Source of the DNA: Torreya grandis
Taxonomy: Eukaryota; Streptophyta; Pinopsida; Cupressales; Taxaceae
Direction: 5' to 3'
NCBI GenBank assembly: GCA_037957365.1
Contig: JARHVA010000006.1
Location: 11,428,001-11,492,000, forward strand
DNA: 64,000 nt
Position 1 is the first letter of the stretch, and every line of letters begins with the position of its first letter. This document shows, piece after piece, positions 59,125 through 64,000 of this stretch. The notes beneath the pieces are model-generated. The model was not told where the DNA came from, did not search any database, and was given only the letters and a program-made list of their open reading frames with translations. A program made the position numbers and the translations under genes.

Positions 59125-59729
59125 TAGGAATGCCTTTCAATTTGGGCAGAGCTTCACTTCTGATAACAGAGAGATCTCCCTTATACAAAATGTGAGATTA
59201 CAATATATAACATAAAAAAAAAGACTTGGGCACTTATTTTCATGAAAATGACCCATGCTAAATTGAATGCATTGAATATTTGTGAAAGGGCCATGCTAGA
59301 ACAGGGCATCAGCCTTGACTTTGGTGTTCTGAATTATCTCAAATGTCCCTTCCTTAGCATGGGTTGTCTGGTCTTCTTTATGATGCTTACACAACTATCT
59401 ATTTGCCTTTACTTAATGCAGAAAAGTAGGTCGTGCCTTTGAATGCTTATGTTTTTTTATGTCCACCTAGTGGACTGTTCCACCTACTAGAAATAACTCT
59501 CCTATATATATTTCTAGATTTCTAGTAGTCGTTCTCTCTTTCCTTGCCACAGTTTGTCTTTCCTTGGCGATCTGAGCTCTCAGGGCTATCTTGTCACTTT
59601 TAGCTGGCTCCTTTAGCTCTTTTTTAGGCTAGTTACTGAGTTTGTTCTACGGTCTTTTGAAAACCAATAGTTATTCCATCACCCTAAATTTGACATTCGT
59701 GAGGATGTCACTGGTCACTTTTAACCTCT

Positions 59730-60200
59730 TTGGACCTTGAACCTTGAACTCTTTTGGTTCAAAGGTTTAATGGTTCAAAGGTTCAATGTTTTGTGAAGGG
59801 CTGCATTCACTTTCTTTTCTTCTTCAGTCGAACCATTTCTTTGAACTTCTTTAGAATCTTCCACTTCATTTGTTCGAAGCTTCTGATCAATCTTATGAAC
59901 TCTTTAAACCCATTGAACCTTGAACTCTTTGAACTTGTCAAGTTCAAGGTTCAATGGTTCAACGATTCATTCTCTTTTTTTGAAGCCTTTTGTTCTCTAA
60001 GTCTATCAAACTTATTGAACTCATTGAACCTTAAACCTTTGGACCATTTTGGTTCAAGGTTCATCGGTTTAACGGTTCAACCTTATCTCTTCGACTCCTT
60101 ATATTCTCTAATTCCGTCGAAGTCATTGAACCCTTTGAAATCGTTGAACCTTTAAACCTTGCGGAGGTGGGGTTCAATGGTTCAATGGTTCAAAGTGATT
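59730..60200. repeat. Inverted-repeat tract of TTGAACC / GGTTCAA units in A2 U3
   Basis: Four hairpin-like modules made of CATTGAACCTTGAACT and its complement. The best has 17-bp perfect arms at 59910-59926 and 59941-59957 with a 14-base loop. Others lie around 59730-59790, 60010-60083 and 60140-60200. Confidence 0.75.
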
Positions 60201-60534
60201 CATTCTAATTGTTTAAAGCCTGCTGTTAAGTCTTTTGATTGAACCTTTACATTAAACCATTCTCAAAACACTAAGGAAAAACCTTAAGTGTTTTAAACTT
60301 CCTTTGAATAAAGCTTGCCTATTGAACCTGTGACTTCTTTAGCTAAAAAGACTTGAATATTTGAAAAACTTAACTGCTCATAACATTTTTGAGAAAGAAA
60401 AGAGAGAATTTTGGTCTCTAGGACCAAAATGGTCGGTATGTTGTCCACAAAAGCAAGTGATAAATTTTGGGAACAACAGCTAGCTCCAATTTTGGAACTT
60501 CCATCAATCGAAAGCTGAAGTAATTGAAGGGAGT

Positions 60535-60583
60535 AGAAATTAGAATCTCAGTGCCTTCATTTATGCCATTGGGCTACGGAGTC
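60535..60583 (-). other. tRNA-Arg 5'-half-like sequence before the A2 3' LTR
   Basis: The minus strand from 60583 reads GACTCCGTAGCCCAATGG, then GAAGGCACTGAGATTCTAA. It is the counterpart of 45275-45321 in A1. Here the last part also resembles an anticodon loop with TCT (ATTCTAA). It ends about 57 bp from the LTR. Confidence 0.5.
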
Positions 60584-60689
60584 ATGCTTACCCAAAAAGA
60601 AAGGTGCCAAAAACAAATTAAAAAAAACACAAAATAAAGAAAGACTATACATATATACAAATGGACTTATCTAATACTTTAAGGATTGA

Positions 60690-61990
60690 AGTGCCTCAAA
60701 TGCTACCCACTGTGAGGCAGAGTAAATGGCATTCCATCTTGATATCTCAGTAAGAAACTATTTTCACCATTTAAATGATGAATGACGAATGGGCCTCTCC
60801 ATAGGGAATCCAATTTTCCATGCATTCCTTTTGGTTCTCTCCTCTTGTCCCACAACAAGACTTGATCTCCAACCTAAAAATTATGAACCCTTACTTTCTA
60901 GTCGAAGAGTCTCTTCACCAGACTTTGATGTGAAAAAATTTGGTCCACCACCATAGTTCATTGCTCATTAAGCTCAGTCAAGCACATGATCCTTTTATCG
61001 ATGGAACTTTCAAAAGTTGAATCTTCCACTGCCTTTGCTAAATTTAATGCTAGTAATTTTAGGGTGATTAGTATCTCTGCATTGAGACCATATAAAATTT
61101 GAAATGGGGACATACCAATTACCCTCTTGAGTGTAATTCTATCTATCCATAAAGCATCAGGCAATGCTTTATGCCAGGTTCTTTGATTATCATCTACCAG
61201 CTTCCTGATAATGGTCACCAAGTTCTTGTTGCTTGATTTTGCTTGACTATTTCCTTGTGGATAATAGTCAAAAGAGTGGGAGAGAATAATCCCATAAGAG
61301 TAATAGAATTGAGTAATCTCATGAGAAGAGAAATAGGCTGCATTGTCTGTTACAATCTTGGTTGGAATCCAAACCTGGAAATGATGTTTTCCTTAAAGAA
61401 ATTACACACTACTTCTGAAGTAGCATGCTTGATTGGAATGGCTTCCACCCACTTGGTAAAGTAGTTTGTGGCTATGAGGACATAATCATGTCCAACACTT
61501 GAGGAAGAATTTATAGTGCTAATGAAATCAATCCCCCACTATTGAAATGGCTCTTCTATCACCATAGGCTTGAGGGGTAACACATCCAACTTGGGTTTGC
61601 CAATGAACTGTTGACACAACTCGCATCTACGCACCCAAGCGTATGAATCTTGAAACAGAGTAAGCCAATAGTACTTGGCTTGCAGAATCTTATGGGCAGT
61701 CATAGGCACAAAAAATGTCTTCCACAAGCTGAATTGTGAAAAGACTCTAAAAGTTTGTTTTGCTGCACTTTATCCATGCAACAAAGGAATACCCCATCAA
61801 GGTTCCTCTTATATAGACCATTATCCCATAAGACAAAGTTGGCAGATTTCAACTTAACAGTCCTCTTTTCTTTATGAGACAGGTGAGTTAGACACTCACC
61901 ATAGGTAAGGAAATGAGCAATATTCAAATACCACTCATTCGTAGTGGTGACAAAAAGAACTATTGGCATGTCTTCAATTTCTATTTCTTC
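60690..61990 (-). pseudogene. Element A2 integrase
   Basis: The zinc domain (SFHNSACGRH, then CELCQQFIGKPKLD) lies near 61610-61740. The core starts with WGIDFIS near 61540. The last part (61221-60958) is MVTIIRKLVDDNQRTWHKAL, then DALWIDRITLKRVIGMSPFQ. Several frameshifts separate these pieces: the phases at 61969, 61727 and 61221 differ. Closely similar to A1 integrase. Confidence 0.8.
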
Positions 61991-62079
61991 ATTCTCTACT
62001 TCTTCTAGTATGCTATCAAAAATTAATTGGAAGAGACCCTTCCCCGCACAAGCTTCATTGGTTTGATAACAAGATCAAA

Positions 62080-62545
62080 CTCCTAAATTTTAGCAATCTA
62101 ATTACCCCTTTTGGTTCCAAACTCTTGCTGAGTTAGTATGGACTTGACTATTGTATCAGCGACCAAAACAACAGTGCGTGAGTTCAAAATGTAAAAATGG
62201 AAGTGTTTTACTACCTTTACCACAACATAAGCATGCTTCACCATGTTTGAATACTTCGGCTCATGAGCTTTGAGAGGACAACTCATGAAAGATATAAGAG
62301 ATTCCACACCTTCTTTGTTCTACTGAGCCAAGATGGCTAAAAGCGTATGTTCAGAAGCATAGCTATACATCATGAAGTCTTTGGTGTGATCAGGACAAAC
62401 CAGGATGGGGGCATGGGCGATAGCTTCCTTGATGTCTTGAAATGTTGATTTTCCTTTTTCAGTCAAGCTGAAAGTGGCTTTGCCCTTCATCATATTGACA
62501 ATGTGGTGAGTTTTCTCTATGAATTTAGGAATGAACCTTCGCAAA
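62080..62545 (-). pseudogene. Element A2 RNase H (gypsy type)
   Basis: Frames 62544-62320 and 62307-62098, same phase with a stop between: RRFIPKFIEKTHHIVNMMKG, LVCPDHTKDFMMYSYASEHT, then SCPLKAHEPKYSNMVKHAY and HFHFYILNSRTVVL. A stop separates it from the integrase side. Confidence 0.8.
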
Positions 62546-62549
62546 AAAT

Positions 62550-63190
62550 TTACCTTTCAAAAGAAAGAGTGGACTATGGTCTTACTAATAGGAAGAGAAA
62601 GCTATTAAATGGATTTGACCTTTTCTAGGTTGATCTTTATGCCTTCTCAGGACACAGTGTGATCGAGAAGTTTCCCTTCAGTCACCCCAAAAATTGATTT
62701 CTTGGGATTAAGAGAAATACCATTCTGCCTACATCACTCTAGCACTTGTTGTAGATGATGCACATGATTAGAATGATGCTTAGAAAAAACTATTAAGTCA
62801 TCAACGTATACCACAATAAACTTATCCATTTCATTTCTAAAAGTAAGATCCATCGCTCTTTAGAAGGTGGCGCCAACATTGATCAAGCCAAAAGGCATTC
62901 TGTAATATGCAAAGGTGCCCTAAGGTGTTGTGAGAGTAGTTTTATGTTGGTTTACTTCACCAACTTCCCCTTGATTATATCCTAAGAAGCCATCTAGCAT
63001 TGATAACATCTCAGCGCTAGTCACTGTCTGCAATAGCTGATCCATGATGGGTAGGGGATAGTTGTCTTTTAAAGATGACTGATTCAAATTTCTAAAATCA
63101 ACACACATGTGGATTTATCCATTCTTCTTTCTTATAGGGACTATATTTTCAACCCAGGTGGAATGATGGATTGGGAAAATAATTCTTGCA
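62550..63190 (-). pseudogene. Element A2 reverse transcriptase
   Basis: VDFRNLNQSSLKDNYPLPIM and MLDGFLGYNQGEV lie at 62920-63108. The catalytic motif YVDD lies at 62797-62808 (VVYVDDLIVFSKHHSNHVHH). Stops near 62860 and 62930. It is intact at the active site and otherwise decayed. Confidence 0.85.
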
Positions 63191-63249
63191 TTCAACATTT
63201 TTTGTTTTTTAGACAAAATTATGCCTAATATCCTAGGGTTGTATTACCT

Positions 63250-63489
63250 TTACTTCTGCTTGTGAGGCAACGACCCAATCTTGAGAGGAATTTCATGCTT
63301 GATTTTTTTAGGTCTGAGAGATTTCAGATCATCATATGAATATGCCAAAATATCAATGTAATGGTGAAGCAGTGTAATGAATTTGAGTTTTTCATTAGGG
63401 GTACAACAATTCCCAATGTTGACCATTTTTAGATTGTCTTCTGTACTCAAATTGATTTGATCAAAATCCTTAGAGGATTTTGAATTCAT
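63250..63489 (-). pseudogene. Element A2 linker between aRH and RT
   Basis: An open frame with DFDQINLSTEDNLKMVNIGN, then LLHHYIDILAYSYDDLKSLR. This matches the A1 linker at about 47960-48314 and gives the N-terminal approach to the RT. No enzyme motif of its own. Confidence 0.7.
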
Positions 63490-63699
63490 TTGCTATTTCT
63501 TGATAAACCTATCATGCTTGTCAAAAAGTTTCTCAAGAGAAACTAATCCTTTGGGAATTTTATTCCCTTTGCACTGAAGGAACTCTTCATCAACTTTTGA
63601 ATTTGTTTGCAGGACTGATTCCCATGGTGGAGACTCACTGCCTTCAAATTAAAGCTTTTCAAAGCTATCTATTTCTTCCAAAAAAGTAATGATTTAGTT

Positions 63700-64000
63700 G
63701 TCACCATTAAACACCTGCCAATGGTCAGCATTATCAGGTACACTTGGTCGAAAGACCAACTTGATAGTGTACCTATCTTCTTTGAAATCTTGGTGAGGGA
63801 CCAAGATAGTTATAGAGATAACCAATAAATTTGCTCGACTGTTAAATTCTCTAGGCACAAAAAAATACTGAAAGCATCAAAGCTTTCAATGTAGTCCCAC
63901 ATCAGATTGTCATAATACTACAATCTTTCATTTTTTTTTGATACAGGTTCTTCACCTGATAAACCACCAACTTAGCATCTCCTTTAGCATGAAAAAATTT
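63700..64000 (-). pseudogene. Element A2 archaeal-type RNase H, partial at window end
   Basis: Near the window edge the minus strand reads FFHAKGDAKLVVYQVKNLYQ, the third catalytic block of the aRH, followed by decayed sequence matching A1 48535-48700. It lies upstream of the RT, which confirms the aRH-before-RT order in a second element. The element continues beyond 64000; its first two aRH blocks, protease, gag and 5' LTR are not in the window. Confidence 0.7.

Larger units (their letters stand above)
58370..60478 (-). repeat. Element A2 3' LTR, 2.1 kb
   Basis: It starts CGTTGGGTGAATATTTTGTC (T to C in the first base compared with A1) and ends GGGAACAACA. The R-U5 part is plainly related to A1 (CATCAACCACAACA, AAGGGGAGGTTCCCTAT), but U3 is only about 1.25 kb. 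It has no long reading frame; instead it has a TTGAACC-type inverted-repeat tract. A TATA-like TTATATATTG lies at 59201-59210. Confidence 0.85.

Overview
This window is a stretch of repeat-dominated plant nuclear DNA. There is no recognisable host housekeeping gene, rRNA or operon. Almost everything that can be read is transposable-element coding sequence full of in-frame stops that look like C-to-T decay (CAG/CAA/CGA to TAG/TAA/TGA). The mix of a plant L1-type LINE, Ty3/gypsy elements of the Tat/Ogre type with a second RNase H, very long LTRs, deep nesting and old decayed copies suggests a large-genome seed plant, possibly a gymnosperm. That placement is an inference; nothing here fixes the species.

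Layout. (1) 139-6784: a full-length minus-strand LINE bounded by a 20-bp target-site duplication, with ORF1 (gag-like, zinc knuckle), ORF2 (endonuclease, reverse transcriptase, zinc-binding, RNase H) and an additional reading frame after the RNase H. (2) About 7.0-16.2 kb: a plus-strand Tat-type gypsy element, here called C, with an Asn/Pro-rich gag, protease, RT, RNase H, archaeal-type RNase H (aRH) and integrase; no matching 3' LTR was found. (3) 16.3-21.3 kb: AT-rich DNA with a possible LTR scrap, small tandem duplications and a minus-strand relic of a plant mobile domain (PMD) gene. (4) 21.3 kb to the end: a nested stack. Element B1 (minus strand, only its 3' LTR and integrase visible) holds a non-autonomous LTR element D (26471-32863) in its LTR and is cut in its integrase region, near 34934, by a second copy, B2. 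B2 holds the complete element A1 (39612-56560) in its LTR and is cut in its integrase at 58369 by A2, a relative of A1 that runs off the window.

How the parts work together. A1 is complete: 5.6-kb LTRs, a CTATG target duplication, a primer site matching the type reported for Ogre/Tat (tRNA-Arg), and one long gag-pol frame in the order truncated gag, protease, aRH, RT, RNase H, integrase. Its capsid region is missing, so it would need Gag supplied in trans. The LTRs of both A1 and the B family carry a roughly 1100-1180-codon sense-strand reading frame in U3, upstream of the TATA box, a position comparable to nef or sag in retroviruses. The A-type LTRs also carry a repeated CACAAAGTCT motif in the predicted R-U5 leader. 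The A1 LTRs have an array of about ten palindromic GGCGGCAAA/TTTGCCGCC modules at the start of U3. Both A1 and A2 have a tRNA-Arg 5'-half-like sequence just before the 3' LTR. These four features are the best candidates for undescribed biology here.
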